Source: Stephanodiscus triporus (Eukaryota; Bacillariophyta; Thalassiosirophyceae; Thalassiosirales; Thalassiosiraceae). Taken from it: a stretch of 19,972 bases of DNA. Under the pieces are notes generated by a model. That model made no database searches, had not been told where the DNA came from, and saw only the letters and a list, made by a program, of their open reading frames with translations. The DNA is taken from assembly GCA_036939755.1 (NCBI GenBank), contig JALLAZ010000184.1:1-19972 (forward strand), written 5' to 3'. Shown one piece after another: positions 19,381 to 19,972 of the stretch. The position numbers were made by a program, and so were the translations under genes. Each line of letters opens with the position of its first letter. Position 1 is the stretch's first letter.

Positions 19381-19972
19381 AGTGCTGCTTTGGAATGAAT
19401 TAAAACATGATTTGTGTGCAAGTCGCATTGATGTAGTAATTAGTGATGCTTAACAAAATACAGAAAACATGGAAAACCAATTTATTGTATTAAATGCTTC
19501 TCACAAACGACAATTTTTTCGGTGTTGCTCAAGAACACATAAATTTTATTTTGTGCTGCTTGAGGAAACATGAAAAATAGTGCTGCTTGCTAATGAAGTT
19601 TTTTAGTTGAAAGTTGTGATTAAATGCTGCGGGCGAATATATACTGTCATGTTGTGCTGCTCGTGGACACGACACAGGAAAGATAGTGCTTCTTACTAAT
19701 GAGCATTTTTAAATTAAATGCTGCTGTAGAATGAAAAAAACGAAGCTTACTTGGGAATGTTGTGACATGAAACCGTCTCAAATGCCACCATTACAAGACC
19801 ATAGGGGCAGATTTTGACCGATTTTGTGCTGCTTGCGAATTGGTTTTTTTGCGCCTATTAAATGCTGCTCTAGAATAGACAGGGGAAAAAATGGGGCACT
19901 GGAACAAGAAAAATTCTAAATGCTGCTCTGGAAAACAAGATTCACTGAAAATTGGATTAAGAACCAAATTCT
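19381..19972 (+). repeat. Right array of about 12 TGCTGCT-core motifs, with a roughly 100-nt higher-order period
   Basis: Core copies occur near 19383, 19494, 19523, 19553, 19581, 19624, 19654, 19686, 19719, 19827, 19863 and 19920. Three flavours alternate: TTTTGTGCTGCT, ATAGTGCTGCTT and ATTAAATGCTGC. The triplet at 19551/19579/19619 recurs at 19652/19684/19713, giving a higher-order repeat of 94-105 nt. The array faces opposite to the left array and reaches the window edge. It probably forms the terminal or subterminal region of the transposon. Confidence 0.75.

Larger units (their letters stand above)
17836..19972 (-). mobile_element. Internally deleted Mutator-like element (boundaries uncertain)
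   Basis: A decayed MULE coding region is bracketed by oppositely oriented arrays of the same motif, as expected for long or composite terminal inverted repeats with transposase binding sites. The left end is placed at the foldback for want of a better boundary. The right end is probably outside the window. No target-site duplication could be assigned. Confidence 0.5.

Noticed and set aside
19381..19972. CRISPR-like array of spaced repeats
   Set aside because: The repeats are short, degenerate, of several flavours and unevenly spaced, in a eukaryotic transposon context. There are no cas genes and no uniform spacers.
1..19972. tRNA, rRNA or other structured RNA genes
   Set aside because: I looked by eye for tRNA arms and TTCGA-type loops and for rRNA-like blocks, and found nothing convincing. 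A tRNAscan or Rfam scan would decide.

Overview
The window looks like nuclear DNA of a stramenopile alga, most likely a diatom. The reasons are: protein-coding genes with few, short GT-AG introns (77 to 181 nt); eukaryotic HID1 and PI-PLC genes; a decayed Ty1/copia RNase H fragment of the type common in diatom genomes; and a decayed Mutator-like (MULE) transposase fragment with a SWIM zinc finger. The organism call is an inference from this mix and was not tested by a search.

Layout. Positions 1-391 are non-coding upstream DNA with a strong 14-nt inverted repeat. Positions 392-4692 (+) hold a large two-exon gene for a serine-rich, internally repetitive protein of unknown function (about 1407 aa). 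Positions 4693-6469 are an AT-rich convergent intergenic region without a recognisable gene, containing a hexanucleotide microsatellite and a degenerate direct repeat. Positions 6470-9415 (-) encode a HID1-family protein (981 aa) with long acidic insertions. Positions 9416-9950 are a compact divergent promoter region shared by HID1 and the next gene. Positions 9951-14813 (+) encode a four-exon phosphoinositide-specific phospholipase C (1485 aa: PH, EF-like, X, a very long coiled-coil linker, Y, C2). Its aligned second catalytic histidine is phenylalanine.

From about 14.8 kb onward the DNA is AT-rich and dominated by transposon debris: a copia pol 3' fragment (15960-16424) with a polypurine tract after it, two GC-rich orphan open frames (15364-15624 + and 17378-17728 -), a foldback element (17836-17992), and a MULE-like element. 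The MULE-like element has a broken transposase (18241-19113 -) next to a small N-terminal ORF (19041-19373 -). It is flanked by arrays of a short motif built on TGCTGCT, mostly inverted on the left side relative to the right, and the right array runs to the edge of the window.

Functionally, HID1 (Golgi/secretory granule trafficking) and PI-PLC (lipid second messenger signalling) share a promoter region and could be co-regulated. Both have strikingly GC-rich 5' halves that decay into AT-rich 3' halves, so a composition ridge is centred on the shared promoter. The repetitive gene shows no functional link to them.
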